DNA of 64,000 bases from Marvania coccoides (Eukaryota > Chlorophyta > Trebouxiophyceae > Chlorellales > Chlorellaceae), in assembly GCA_963854735.1 (NCBI GenBank), contig OY978102.1, positions 806,001-870,000 on the forward strand. Reading direction: 5' to 3'. Position numbers and translations under genes: made by a program. The notes under the pieces are model-generated. The model was not told where the DNA came from. It searched no databases and saw only the letters and a program-made list of their open reading frames with translations. Positions 22,822 to 33,818 of the stretch are shown here, piece by piece (the first letter of the stretch is position 1; each line of letters begins with the position of its first letter).

Positions 22822-24243
22822 TCAGCTGCCCGGCTCTGACCCCCCAGGGAACGGCTTCAGCGCCTCTTTGTCACCCTCGATATAATGCGCATACACCGCC
22901 CGCATTCGCTCCGTTTTATCGGGGTGGTAGTTCATGTGCACCATCACAGGTTTTTGCGGCGTGGTTACGTCTCGAGCGATCTTGAACAGGTACTTAGAGT
23001 TCATAAATTTTTCTCGCAGCATCACCCGCACCGTCACCTGCGGGCTCTTGTACTTGCCGTGGCTCAAGAAGAAGATCTCCTCATTGAACACGCTCTGGTC
23101 CCACGCCTTTTGCTTCCTCAATCGCGAGGCAATGCGGCGGACAAGGTCCATCGTGCGGGAATTTGCCTTTAGGTAAAACAAACCGGAGTTCAGCACCATG
23201 TGGCGCACGCCTTGCGCGTACTTGGACCACCCCATAGACTCATCCGTCACGCCGTAGATTTCTCCGTAGTTTGTGGGGTCATCAAAACCGTCCGACATTC
23301 CTTCCACGTCAGAATCGCGGTACAAGTGGTCAAACGGATCCAATACAGTCACGATGTCCACGTCAGACAGCAGTACATTCCACCCCAGGGACAGAAAGTC
23401 CTCCAGGATTTCGTACTTCATGGCAGAGATGGCGTGGTTGTCGCCGCCGTCAGCCTGCGACTTGGGAATCTGCGAGGAAGGAAGAAATGAAGAAAAGAAA
23501 GGAGGAATGCGAATGACTAATACGTCGAGAGGTGCGGCGTCGTGTGGGGCCTTCCATGACTTGCGCATGCAAAGCAAAATAGCGCAATTAAACTTGAGTA
23601 ATGCTTTTTTTTCTCACGTTGACAGGGCGGTAGAAAACGTTGATGTGACGCTTTCTGCAGTAGTCTCGTAGCTGCTTGTCGATGGCCACCACCATCCAGT
23701 TCTTGTGGCGAATGCGCTTCGCAGCCTGCATGAGTCACAATAATTTAAAAACTCTCCTCGAAGCCCAAGTATTCAAATAATTCCGGCCCCCTCTCTCTCT
23801 CTTCTCACCTTGAGCCAAATCTCCAGTGACTGCGACTCGATGAGGTGGAAGTTGCTGATCACGATCATCACCTCCCCATCAGGAGCCACGTTCTGTAGCA
23901 CCCTCTCCAGTTCATTCCTTGGTGCGGCGCCCGTCACAAAAGAAGGCTCCCCTTCTGCCGCCGCCAACGCCGCGGCGCCCCCACTGATGCTGTTGCTGCT
24001 GCTGTCGCTGCCGGCGCCGAACCAGAACCACCTGCGGTTAGACGCTGCCGCTGCCTTTCTTGCTCGCAGTGCCGCCAGCGCTGCCTCCGATGTTGGCGAA
24101 ATTTGATGCCGCAGGTACCATTTCTCTGCCAGGACGACTCCTAGGCATACTCCCAGGATGAAAATCACGGATAGCGCGTGAGAACGAGGGCGATGGCCAT
24201 GTCTGTGTTTGCCAGTGGAGTCGAGATGTTCTTTCGAGCCCAT
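22822..24243 (-). CDS. RRA-like arabinosyltransferase, GT77 family, type II Golgi membrane protein
   Basis: Three exons (24243-23809, 23725-23618, 23469-22822) give 396 residues. A short cytosolic tail with a His/Arg-rich patch is followed by one membrane anchor (ALSVIFILGVCLGVVLA), then a stem and a nucleotide-diphospho-sugar transferase domain. Diagnostic features are LLSDVDIV with the DxD metal site, HLYRDSDVEGMSDGFDD, LNSGLFYLKAN, WDQSVFNEEIF and the C-terminal VMVHMNYHPDKTERM. This pattern matches plant RRA1-3, which add beta-1,2-arabinose to hydroxyproline-linked arabinose on extensins. Green algae make related Hyp-glycans, so a role in wall or flagellar glycoprotein decoration is inferred. 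The gene is convergent with the one ending at 22523. Confidence 0.88.
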
Positions 24244-24575
24244 CTCTACACCCCACTGTTCGGTGCGCGATTAAATCTCGTTTTAGATGGTAAAATGACG
24301 GTCAATTGAGAAATGGACACCAGCTGAAGGGGCTAAATTTCTTATATGTCTTGCAAAAAATGATTCAAAAAATAATACCTATTTTGTTATTTATAAGTTC
24401 TCAATCGCATCAGCATCGTCCCACAAATATATAAATTATTTTTTTGAAGCCAGAAGATGCCCCAATTAGCGGCACTTAAAGCCTTCCCCTTTGAAGAAAA
24501 AAATAGGCCTAGGTGCAGTTCTGCGGATCTATTGACGACTGTTTGTTTAAAATATAACATAATGAGCGCAACCGC
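24244..24575. promoter_or_regulatory. Divergent promoter region (RRA-like and ENY2)
   Basis: 332 bp of AT-rich DNA between two divergent start codons. No specific motif is recognised. Confidence 0.4.
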
Positions 24576-25103
24576 ATGATGAGCAAATCTGGCGAGGACG
24601 GCGCAGAGGTGCTGACCATTGAGCAAACAGTCGAGGTCAAGGTAGATGCCGAGAAAATCGAGTGATCTTAGTTTGCGGCGCTCCATTGCGCCTATCTCAC
24701 CCGCAACCCTTTGTGACGCACAGGCCTTTCTCAGCGGCGAGCGCAGCAAACTCAAGAAGCTGGCCAAGGAGAAGCTGGAGCAGTCTGGTTGGACCGACGA
24801 TCTTCGACAGCTTTGCAGAGGTGCGCCTGAGGCTCTAATTTATTCTCTTTCGCCTTCAGTACTCTATTAATTCTATCCTCTATCCATTTGAGAGCTCAAA
24901 ATTGTATATTTAATGCTGCCAGTATAACAAAAATCACCCCGTCGTCGTATTTTATTCTTGCAGACCAAGCCGCCCGCTGCAGCCCCGTAGATCTTACCCA
25001 CGAGGGCCTGGTGTCAGAGGTTGGTGAACAGGGCAGGTCCCGCGTCCCAGACCACCTCAAAGCCGAGCTTCTGGCCGATATTCGGCACCTTCTGGAATCT
25101 TAA
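24576..25103 (+). CDS. ENY2: ENY2/Sus1, subunit of SAGA deubiquitinase module and TREX-2
   Basis: A 100-residue protein in three exons (24576-24641, 24724-24820, 24964-25103). ENY2/Sus1 links histone H2B deubiquitination in SAGA with mRNA export in TREX-2. The sequence follows the family helix by helix: FLSGERSKLKKLAKEKLEQSGW (here cut by one splice upstream), DDLRQLCR, then LTHEGLVSEVGEQGRSRVPDHLK and AELLADIRHLLES, matching the metazoan order of an E/R-rich helix, GW, a central helix, GRxxVPxxVK and a C-terminal helix. The first donor is ambiguous: GTAGAT at 24642 or GTCAAG at 24636 both keep frame and differ by two residues. The stop is only 65 bp before the next ATG (RMC1). Confidence 0.88.
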
Positions 25104-25168
25104 ATCGAGAAATAAAAACGCCGCTTCTTACCGCAATAAATTCAGCTTCTTACACAAATAAACTCGAT

Positions 25169-27948
25169 ATGGCGGCGCGAGAAACGCCTCCTTGCCACCC
25201 AGCATCCCCGTTCGTGGTTTTGGAGGACACAGGCGTGTTGTACGTGCCCCATCCTGGCGGCGGCCAGCGAATTTTTTACGATGAAGGCGCCGGGCTCCTG
25301 CACATCGTGGAAGGCCGCATGGTGACCGCCGTAGCCATCCCTACCCCCCGCACCATCGAGCGCACCGCTTCAGGGGCAGAACAGGACCATCCTCCCCCTC
25401 TCCAGACCCCTAGGCTCACGAGCGCAGGATCAATGGTCAGCCAGCTGCTTTCGCCGCTGTTTGCGGCGTCTTCGCCGCCGCAGCTGACCCCCGCAGTGTA
25501 CCACCGCCGCGCGCTGAGCGAGGAGAGCCAAGTGAGCAGCTTGGAGAGCTTGGGCAGCGCTACGGCGAGGGCTTTTCTGGCCAGCGAGGGCCCGCCGGTG
25601 ACGGCAGTGCTGTCTTCGCTGGATGGGACGCTCACCGCGTTGCAGCGGTCGCGCACGCAGGTGGAGATCATGGATCATGCGGCGGGCAACATGTTTGTGG
25701 AGGTGCCGCAGTAAGTTATCTGTGGTTCGCAATGAAAATTCAGATCTTCTGAGCGTTTCCTCTCTCCAACACTCGATGCTTCTAATACAGCCGAATCTGC
25801 GGAAGTTCACTTAAACATCGAGCAGCTGTAGAAAAGTGAACTAATTCCTCGTGTGTGCTGTATTTTCTCTCCTGCAGAAAACGAGACGCTGAGCTGCATG
25901 GCTTTTTCTGGACCGACGCCCCTGACGCAGAGTTCGTCATGGTCACCTCCGAGGGCATCGAGCTCTTCTCCCTGCAGACCAGCGGCCAGGGTCTGCGCCC
26001 CACAGCCTTTCAGCGCCTTTCCTACGTCCAGTGGTTTTCTTGGTCGCATTCCACCCGCATTCTGGTAGTGGGGTGCGGCTCTGCAGGCGCCAAACTGCAA
26101 CCCTTTCAGTTTTCTCGCTCCGGGGTGCTGAGGCTGCAGCTGCTGGACCTCACGCCGCCGTGGGGGTCGCCGATGAAGGCGTCTGCTTCGCGCGCTGCGC
26201 CCTGGCTGCAAATAACCCCAGCTCAGGTGAAACAAGCTTTATACTAGGTTATCCGTAAACACGAGTTCTAGTGCAGTTTAAACCGCAAAAAAATGGAGCA
26301 GAATTAATGTTGCTTTCAAACGTCCAACAACTTCAACGCTAAAACTTGCATTAATTAATTAATACACTGGGCGCAGGTGTGGACGCTGCTGGTATACCGC
26401 CGCGTGCTGATCGCCGTGCACGATGACTCTGACGCCACTCCCTCCTCAGGCGGTACACTCAAAGTGTATAGGGTGTACCGCGATGCCACAGCACTGCACG
26501 GCGAGTGTCCCCTGCCTGAACGCGGCCCCGTGGAGCTGTCTGTAGTGGATGACGTCATAATTATTCATCACCTAGCTACCGGCACCACCTCCGCTGTGGA
26601 CCCTGCTGATGTGAGGGCTGGGCCTAACTCTCAAGGCCGGCCCACTCAAGTATTAAAGCCGCTCTGCCGGGCAGCGCCTCTAGGGGTTGCGCACGGGGAC
26701 CTGCTGGACGGCGAACATGGTCATAACCATGGGGATGCTGCTGAGCGCGCTCACCGCGGGTTCGTGGAGGAGGAGCCGCCCAATAACGAGCCGGGAAGAG
26801 CGGCAGCAGCGGAATTAGAAGAGCGGGAAGCAATGCGGGGCAGTGAGGAGATGAAGGAGGAGCCGCAACAGAATTTGGCGCTGTATCATCCCGATCTGGC
26901 GTTGGATCCCAGCTCCGGGCGGCTGTTGCGGCTGCGGATGGATTTGATGGCGCTGGTGGAGGCCAGCGATGACGTGGCAGCCGCGCTTTCTTCCTTGCAG
27001 AGGCGGCGGCGCGCAGAGGGGTCTGCGCCGCGTGAAGACCCCCGCCACGTCACCCTCAGCATGCTGCGGCGGCTGATCACCGCGCGCGCGCCTCCGGCGC
27101 AGCTGAGAGCGGCGTTTGATGCAGTCACCGCTGCCGCCGCCGCCGCTGCAGCGGCTGACAATAAACTGCTCGGCAAAGCCGCCGCCGCCTCTGCAGCCGC
27201 CTCTATTCCTAAAGAAGTTGCGCTGAGCGTGCTGTCCCCGCTTCTTTCTTCCACTCCTGCCATGTCACCGCTTCTTTCTTCCACTCCTGCCATGTCACCG
27301 CTTCTTTCTTCCACTCCTGCCATGTCACCGCCACCGCCTGCAGCATCTCCCCCCTCGTTTGCTGCCGTCGCCGCTGCTGGATCTACCCCCACCGCAGATG
27401 CTGCGAGCGTCAGGTACCTCCAAGCAGCTCTGGCGGAGCTCGTAGCCTCCTGCCACGCCTCGAAAATAACCTTGGAAGCGGAAGTAGCAAACTTGTATCT
27501 CAGCGCTTATTGCGCCGCTGGACAGGCGTTCCTCGTCTCCCAGCTGCTGGAGAGCCACGCCCCGCTGCTGGATTCCGCGGAGCTGGCGGCGCGGCTGGAG
27601 AGGGGGGCTGCTGCGCATGCTGTGCCTGCTGAGGCCCGCTGGGAGTTGGCACTGGCGATGTGGCGGCGGCTGGGCGACCACGCGGCCGCCTGCAGCCTGC
27701 TGCTGCGGCGAGGACGCGCAGCGGAGGCGGTGCGAGAAGCCAGGCGTTTGGGGCTGCCGGTGGGGCCGGAGTGGGTGGCTGCAGCCAATGCAACCGGAGA
27801 CGCTGCAGCGGCACTTCAAGCAGGCGCGGCGGTAGCTGCTGCCGCCGCTGCCGACGTCCCTACCTCAACGTCTGTGCTGCAGCTTACGCCGAGCACGGTT
27901 GGGGGTACGCCGCCGCCGCCCACTCCGCCGCTGCAGCAGCCTGAATAA
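25169..27948 (+). CDS. RMC1/Mic1 homologue (regulator of MON1-CCZ1)
   Basis: Three exons (25169-25710, 25878-26226, 26377-27948) give 820 residues. RMC1 (Mic1, C18orf8) stabilises the MON1-CCZ1 exchange factor that activates Rab7 on late endosomes and vacuoles. Matches to the family are LHGFFWTD, VMVTSEGIELFSLQ, LQPFQFSRSGVL, SVVDDVIIIHHLATGT and ALYHPDLALD. The C-terminal Mic1 alpha-solenoid is divergent but shows LDSAELAARL, LALAMWRRLGDHAAACSLLL and the final AAEAVREARRLGL. Between these lie Ala-rich insertions and a three-copy 10-residue repeat. The weak conservation of the C-terminus and the large insert are typical of GC-rich algal proteins. Identification rests on remembered family similarity and is fairly sure. 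Confidence 0.8.
27241..27330 (+). repeat. 30-bp in-frame minisatellite, three perfect copies
   Basis: Three identical 30-bp units (27241, 27271, 27301) in the RMC1 reading frame, each encoding the ten residues LLSSTPAMSP. They lie in the low-complexity insert before the C-terminal domain. Because the unit is a multiple of three, copy number can change without breaking the frame. Confidence 0.95.
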
Positions 27949-28030
27949 AAAACCGGCGCACTCGTATTTTGACGAGTCTTTCTTTACAGTATGAACCGCC
28001 CGTGTACAAAAAAAAGTGACACAAAAAGAA

Positions 28031-28035
28031 TGTAA
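28031..28035 (+). terminator. Candidate TGTAA polyadenylation signal of RMC1
   Basis: TGTAA occurs 83 nt after the RMC1 stop codon. TGTAA is the known chlorophyte near-upstream polyadenylation signal; its use here is inferred. Confidence 0.4.
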
Positions 28036-28137
28036 ATTGAGACTTGAGAAACGAAAGAATGACGTGGAGATGTTTTTATTGATATTTCATAATAGATATC
28101 CTTGGGGTACACTGAGCATACGGGAAAAAAAAACATA

Positions 28138-28200
28138 ACATACATACATACATTACAGGGTTTAAAGTCCGCACAAAAGGGCAACTGAGGCCCCGTATAA
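28138..28200 (-). repeat. Dispersed retroelement 3' end (family B) with TGTA tail
   Basis: On the minus strand this reads GGGGCCTCAGTTGCC, then TTTTGTGCGGACTT, AAACCCTGTAA and (TGTA)n. A very similar block occurs at 35107-35165 and its last bases again at 38700-38717. Conserved 60-bp blocks ending in TGTAA plus a 4-bp tandem tail look like 3' ends of a non-LTR retrotransposon or SINE. It lies just downstream of the flavin-reductase gene, in its likely 3' UTR. Confidence 0.6.
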
Positions 28201-28264
28201 AAGGAATTTATAGTTCTTCTGGTAGTTCATGGTCCTAGCATTCATTGCTCTCTCTACTTTCTCT

Positions 28265-29467
28265 CTATCTGTCGGGCCGGGGGAGGTCAAACAGCCCAGC
28301 TGTCCTGCCGTAGGAGTTGCCTCCGAGCCTTGACATTGGTTTTAATTTTTCAACGTCCACAACCAACTTTCCGCTGGGAGACTTGCCTGTCGCAATGCAA
28401 AAATGAAGAAAAGATGCGCATATTTAGTTCTTGTTAAGAAAAACAAAAAGCAGCTACATGAAAGCCACCATTCGCATGCATTTTGTGACTGAGCTTAATT
28501 ATCCTCGGTGCTTATTGGGCATATGAAAAAAAAATTCCCATGCATTTTGTAGATTTTCTCCTTTCCTACCTGCCACGCCCTTGGCCACGTGCCACATCAC
28601 CACTTCGCCGATGACCACCGTCGACCCCACCTCTCCTGCCGCGTTTTTCGCCTCGTACGTGTGTCTTAACACGCACTCTAGTTGCACTGCTGACTCAGCA
28701 ACTCGAGGAGCCTTCACAATAATCCCAGGGACTGCATGGAGCCCCGACAGCTCCCACTCGCTCTCCCCGTACGAGAAGTTCCCGCAGCAGTGGTTTGCCG
28801 CCTCGATAAACCACTCGCTGATGATGTTCACCACAAATTCCCCAGACTCTAAAATATTCAACAGCGAGTCTTTCTTTCCGTGGGCGCGCAGCCCCGTGGC
28901 GCAGAACCCGATGGCCACGGTGGGCGGAGAGTGGCCCACGACGTTGAAGTAGGAGTAGGGGGCCAGGTTGCGGCTGCCGTCAGAGCCTGAGGTGGAAATA
29001 AAGGCGATGGGACGAGGCACTACAGAAGATATTACGAGAGGGTACATGACAGCGGCAGGAGTGGCGGTGGGGTCCACGCTGTGGTAGCCTTCCGAGGGGT
29101 CAAAGGGAGGGGGCTGGGGCTGGGGAGGGGACCACGAAGGATGGGGCGCAGGGTGCCAGAGCGAGGTGGTTGAAGTGGGAGTTGGAGAGGGGTGATCTGG
29201 CGCTGTTGACGGCGCCCAGAGATTGCACGCTAGTTTTATGGCTCTCTGGGTGAGCAGCACTGCGGCAGCTCCGGCAGATGCAGCCAACAAGAGGTTGCGA
29301 TCTCGGAAATCCATGCCGTGGTGGTTGGGCGAGCTACAGCGCAGAGAAGGCTCTTCCTTTTGAGTGTTTGAATATTTTTGATGTGCCAAAGTGGACAAAA
29401 ACTTTGAATTTTTGTGGTGAGTGAGGGAGCAAGTCGAGACAAGCTGTTGGCAAAGTACGTCGATCAT
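28265..29467 (-). CDS. Flavin-reductase-like FMN-binding split-barrel protein
   Basis: Two exons (29467-28570 and 28386-28265) give 339 residues. A basic N-terminus precedes a hydrophobic segment (LLLAASAGAAAVLL) and a proline-rich linker. The core domain follows: MYPLVISSVVPRPIAFIST, GSRNLAPYSYFNVVGHSPPTVAIGF, KDSLLNILESGEFVVNIIS, then VIGEVVMWHVA. This is the DIM6/NTAB or flavin reductase-like fold (PF01613), which binds FMN; substrates vary and cannot be predicted. The last exon supplies the typical end MSRLGGNSYGRTAGLFDLPRP. The second exon junction (GTGGCAG|GCAAGTCT) restores frame exactly. An in-frame Met at about residue 52 (MDFRDR) is an alternative start. The anchor suggests membrane or organelle association. 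Confidence 0.85.
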
Positions 29468-29652
29468 GTCCGACTTTTAATCGTTAAATTTATCATATTT
29501 TCGTCAGCGTGAACAGGCCGCACACTGCCGGGCGACACCTTCAGCTGCTATTATTTTTACTTTTTGCGGCTCCTCTAAAGCGGCGATTGAAGGCTGTGCA
29601 GCGCATTGCACACCGTACTTATTCCTGATATTGCGCTCGACCCGCAATTACC

Positions 29653-30807
29653 ATGGCTCAGATCCAGCAGATGCACCGTCCCGTGCCGGTGGCGGGCATG
29701 TCCCACATGCGGACCTTGCCTCGCGTGGCAGCAGCCCTCCCTCGGCAGCGCCTCGCTGGGGTAGCTCGCGTGGCGCCCGTGCCCAAGCGCGCTGCCCTCC
29801 ATGTCGCCCGCGTGGCTTCTGGCGAGAAATTCGAAGAAGAGAACAAGCAGTATGCCGCACTCACGCAGCAAATTGAGGCGAGAATTGAGCAGCTGTTTCA
29901 TTGTTCTGGACGTTCATGGCAGTCAACCACGTCTCATTTTCTTTTACCCTCCCTCTCAGCATTTTGCTCACCCTTGAAGCCCTCGAAATTAACATTTTTC
30001 GCTCCGTTGTCATTTTTTTTCTTCCCTCAGGAGGCAGCGGCAGAGGCGGTGGAGGGTCTGCAGGGCACCAGCATCTTCCTGGTGGGGATGATGGGCAGCG
30101 GCAAGTCCACAGTGGGCAAGCTGGTGAGCCAAGCCCTGGGGTACTGTTTTTTTGACACAGACGGTCTCATTGAGCAGCTGGCAGGCAAGTCCATTCCCGA
30201 GATTTTCGCGGAGGACGGGGAGGAGGACTTCCGCGCCATCGAAACCCAGGTCCTGCAGGAGCTGTCCCCTTTCAAAAATTGCATTATTTCCACCGGCGGC
30301 GGCGCTCCCATCCGATCTCAAAACTGGGGGCACATGTCTGCCGGCGTCTCCGTGTGGCTCAACGGCCCTCCCGCGCTGCTGGCGCGGCGGCTGGCGCGGG
30401 AGGGCACCGAGAACCGGCCGCTGTTGAACCAGACAGGCGCGGAAGAGAGCGGGACAAGTGGCAAAGGGCGGGAAGTGGTGGTTGATTTTGACACAGCGTA
30501 CCAGCAGACCCTGGGCCGATTGACGCAGCTGCTGGAGGAGCGACAGGGGAAGTACGCGCAGTCGGACATTATGGTGTCGTTGGAGGGGGAGGACCCTGCC
30601 ACTGCGGATTTTGGGGCGCCGGTGGCGGCGGTGGCGCTGCGGGTGTTGTCGGCGATCAATGACAGGATACAGCGGGACGCGGCGACGCGAGAGGAGCGAA
30701 AAAACTTCAAGGTGGTGAACACCGACCTGCCGCCCACGATGCAGGTGATTGAGAGCATCAATCCTGCTGTGGGAACCACTGGTGATGCTGACCCTTACTT
30801 GCCTTGA
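29653..30807 (+). CDS. Shikimate kinase, plastid-targeted
   Basis: Catalyses ATP-dependent 3-phosphorylation of shikimate in aromatic amino-acid synthesis. An Ala/Arg/Pro-rich leader of about 55 residues (plastid transit type) and a helical stretch (NKQYAALTQQIEARIEQL) are followed by the kinase domain. It has Walker A GMMGSGKST, FFDTDGLIE, EEDFRAIETQVLQEL, the shikimate-binding STGGGAP and a C-terminal VSVWLNGPPALLARRL ... RPLL lid region. The reading frame is open throughout, but 29,895-30,030 reads like an intron, with a pyrimidine-rich end at CCCTCAG|GAGGCAGCG. The donor is unresolved; a GC donor after ATTGAG or GTTCTG near 29,903 are candidates. A TGTAA is at 30848, 41 nt after the stop. 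Confidence 0.9.
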   Translation: MAQIQQMHRPVPVAGMSHMRTLPRVAAALPRQRLAGVARVAPVPKRAALHVARVASGEKFEEENKQYAALTQQIEARIEQLFHCSGRSWQSTTSHFLLPSLSAFCSPLKPSKLTFFAPLSFFFFPQEAAAEAVEGLQGTSIFLVGMMGSGKSTVGKLVSQALGYCFFDTDGLIEQLAGKSIPEIFAEDGEEDFRAIETQVLQELSPFKNCIISTGGGAPIRSQNWGHMSAGVSVWLNGPPALLARRLAREGTENRPLLNQTGAEESGTSGKGREVVVDFDTAYQQTLGRLTQLLEERQGKYAQSDIMVSLEGEDPATADFGAPVAAVALRVLSAINDRIQRDAATREERKNFKVVNTDLPPTMQVIESINPAVGTTGDADPYLP

Positions 30808-30847
30808 TTTGATCGATATTAAAACTGTGAGCTGCGCTGGGCGTTGA

Positions 30848-30852
30848 TGTAA
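30848..30852 (+). terminator. Candidate TGTAA polyadenylation signal of shikimate kinase
   Basis: TGTAA begins 41 nt past the stop codon, a spacing plausible for the chlorophyte poly(A) signal. Inferred from motif only. Confidence 0.4.
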
Positions 30853-31047
30853 AGTATGTGGACGGCGGAAGCTACGGGCGTGAGAGTTTGATTGAACAGA
30901 GGTCGTAATGAACGCAGAGGGCTGGACGAAATTGAGAACATTTTTGGGTCGAAAATGGAAAGCAAATGAAATTTCGCAGAAATATTGTTTACTCGGTTCG
31001 GTTTGAACATTAATTCCCCCCCTTTTACGTTTGTCAGCTTCGAAATC

Positions 31048-33504
31048 ATGCAGCGCCTTCGGGCTCTGCAGCGGCTCAAGCCGCTTACCGAGCAATCACA
31101 ATGTTCTTTGCAAGCCCAGCGCTGGATGGCAGCCGCAGCGGCCCCTGAGGACATGATTGAGGTCACCATCAACGGATCGCCCGTCAAAGTGGCCAAGGGA
31201 TCGAATGTGCTGCAAGCCTGCGAGGCAGCAGGCGTGGATGTGCCAAGGTTAGTAGCCCGGGAACACCCTTGCCCTGTGCAAGCGCTGCTGGACGAGGGGT
31301 GTCGATCTGGAAATCTTCCTCGCAGCCAGGAGATCCCACTGAATTCTGGGTTAATACAGCTTGACTAAAAAAATGCAAATTATTTTTTTATTTCCCTTCT
31401 CACTTTATCCTTCTCATTTCGCGCAGGTTTTGCTACCACCAGCGCCTCTCGATTGCCGGAAACTGCCGCATGTGCCTCGTGGAGGTGCGCTCGCTTGGGT
31501 TATCACAAACACTTTTTTTTTTTCTTCTTCTCCTATCCCAAATATTTATTCCTGCTCACACCCGTTCTCCCACCCCTCCCGAGCGAGCAGGTGGAGAAGA
31601 GCCCCAAGCCGGTGGCGTCGTGCGCGATGCCCGCCAACCCCGGCATGGTCATCAAGACCGACACCCCTCTGGTGAAGAAGGCGCGGGAGGGCGTGATGGA
31701 GTTCCTGCTGGTCAACCACCCCCTGGACTGCCCCATCTGCGACCAGGGCGGGGAGTGCGACCTGCAGGACCAGGCCATGAGCTTCGGATCCGACCGGGGG
31801 CGCTTCACCGAGGTCAAGCGCGCTGTGCACGACAAGAACCTGGGCCCCTTGGTCAAAACCGTGATGACGCGGTGCATCCACTGCACCCGCTGCGTGCGGT
31901 TCGCCAAAGAGGTCGCCGGGGTCGAAGACCTGGGAGTGACGGGGCGGGGACGGGACTCTGAGATCGGAACGTACGTGGAAAAGATGCTTACATCAGAGCT
32001 GTCCGGCAACGTCATCGACCTGTGCCCCGTGGGGGCGCTCACCTCAAAGCCCGCGGCGTTTACCTATCGCAACTGGGAGCTGCGCACCACCGAGAGCATC
32101 GACACCAGCGATGCCGTGGGGTCCAACATCAGAGTGGACGCGCGAGGGCTGGAGGTGCTCCGCATCCTGCCCCGCCTGAACGAGGACGTCAACCAGGAGT
32201 GGATCTCCGACAAAACGCGGTTCCAGTACGACGGGCTGCGGTACCAGCGGCTGACTGCGCCGATGGTGCGGTCGGCTGCCGCCGGCGGGCTGGCCCCGGC
32301 GGGGTGGGCGGAAGCTCTGGGCGCCGCCGCCAAAGCGCTGACGGGGGTGAAGGGCAACGAGATTCGCGCGATTGCGGGCAAGCTGGCGGACGCTGAGTCG
32401 ATGGTGGCGTTGAAGGATCTGGTGAACCGCCTGGGCGGCAGTGACCTCCGCCACGAGGCCGGATTCGCGGATCTGGACGCCGATGCGCGGTCCTCCTACC
32501 TGTTCAACTCCTCGCTCAAGGGCGTGGACGAGGCGGACGCCATCCTGCTGGTGGGAACCAACCCTCGGGTGGAGGCGCCGGTGCTGAACGCACGCCTGCG
32601 CACGGCGGTGATTGCAGGCACCCCTGTGGCCGTGATTGGCGCACCCGAGGATCTGACCTACCCGTACGACCACCTCGGCGAGGGCGCAGACGCGCTGGAC
32701 GCGCTGGCCAAGGCCTCTGCGGAGTGGCACAAGCGGCTGAAGGGTGCTCAGCGTCCCATGGTCATCGTGGGGGCGGGTGTGCTGAAACGGGGTGACCGTG
32801 ACGCGGTGCTGGCCCGCGTGCATAAGCTCGTCGACAAGACCGGCGTGGTGAAGCCCGAGGCCGCGTGGAACGGCTTTAACGTGCTGCACGACGCTGCAAG
32901 CCGAGTGGCGGCGCTGGACATCGGCTTCCTGCCCTCAGCGCGCGCGCGCGCGCCCAACGCCCCCGCTCCCAAGGTTGTCTTCCTCCTGGGAGCGGACGAC
33001 TACTCTGAGGCTGACGTCCCTGCGGACGCGTTCGTAATCTACCAGGGGCACCACGGTGATCGCGGCGCTGCTAGAGCCGATGTTATTCTCCCAGGCGCGG
33101 CCTACACCGAGAAGTCTGGGGTGTTTGTGAACACAGAGGGGCGGACGCAGTCCACCCGCGCGGCGGTGGCCCCCGTGGCGGAGGCTCGGGACGACTGGAA
33201 GGTGCTGCGAGCGTTGAGCGAGGTGGCAGGGGCGGCGCTGCCGTACGACACGCTGGAGGGCGTGCGGGAGCGGCTGGCGGAGGTGGCTCCCCACCTGGCG
33301 AACAAGGGCGCCGTGGAGCCGCCGCTGTGGCTGAATGGGGAGTACGTCAAGGCGGTGGAGGCGCGGGCGAAAAAGGCGCCGGTGTCTAAGGAGGCGCTGG
33401 CCACCTCGGTGGCGCAGTTCTACCAGACGGACGCCATCAGCCGCGCCAGCAAGACCATGGCGCGGTGCATCAAGGCTCGCGCCAACCCGCTGCCTGGGCT
33501 TTGA
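31048..33504 (+). CDS. NADH:ubiquinone oxidoreductase 75-kDa subunit (NDUFS1/NuoG)
   Basis: Peripheral-arm subunit of mitochondrial complex I that carries clusters N1b, N4 and N5. Exons are 31048-31247, 31427-31484 and 31591-33504. An amphipathic Arg-rich presequence ([13 protein letters not shown]) is followed by the ferredoxin-like domain with [19 protein letters not shown], the N5 ligands in [19 protein letters not shown], and the N4 motif [17 protein letters not shown], then [25 protein letters not shown]. The C-terminal molybdopterin-oxidoreductase-like domain ([23 protein letters not shown] ... [21 protein letters not shown], cut here for length) is complete. All cluster cysteines look intact. 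TGTAA is at 33615. The gene at 54174 resembles another complex I component, but the two loci are unlinked. Confidence 0.97.
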
Positions 33505-33818
33505 ATGGAAAAAGAGAAATGCTGGGCAGGGCTTGTTTTTAGTTTATAAATTCTTCTATTTTGGGGGGGGACTGCATATGTTTTTAACCCTAGGCTGTTG
33601 CTGTGAACGGAATGTGTAAGCTTGAAGCTACTGGTTTGTGTGGGCGCCACATAGGTATTTGAAATTCGAACCCATCCGACCCCTGATTTGCTGGTAAAAT
33701 AGAAAGGAGTCAACGTTTCCTTCAAAAAGTGTCGGGGAGCAATGAGTGGCATTTCCGGGCCGCTGAAGGCCAAATACATCTGTTTCCATTGATAGAAGGT
33801 AAAAAAAAGCGTCTGGTG

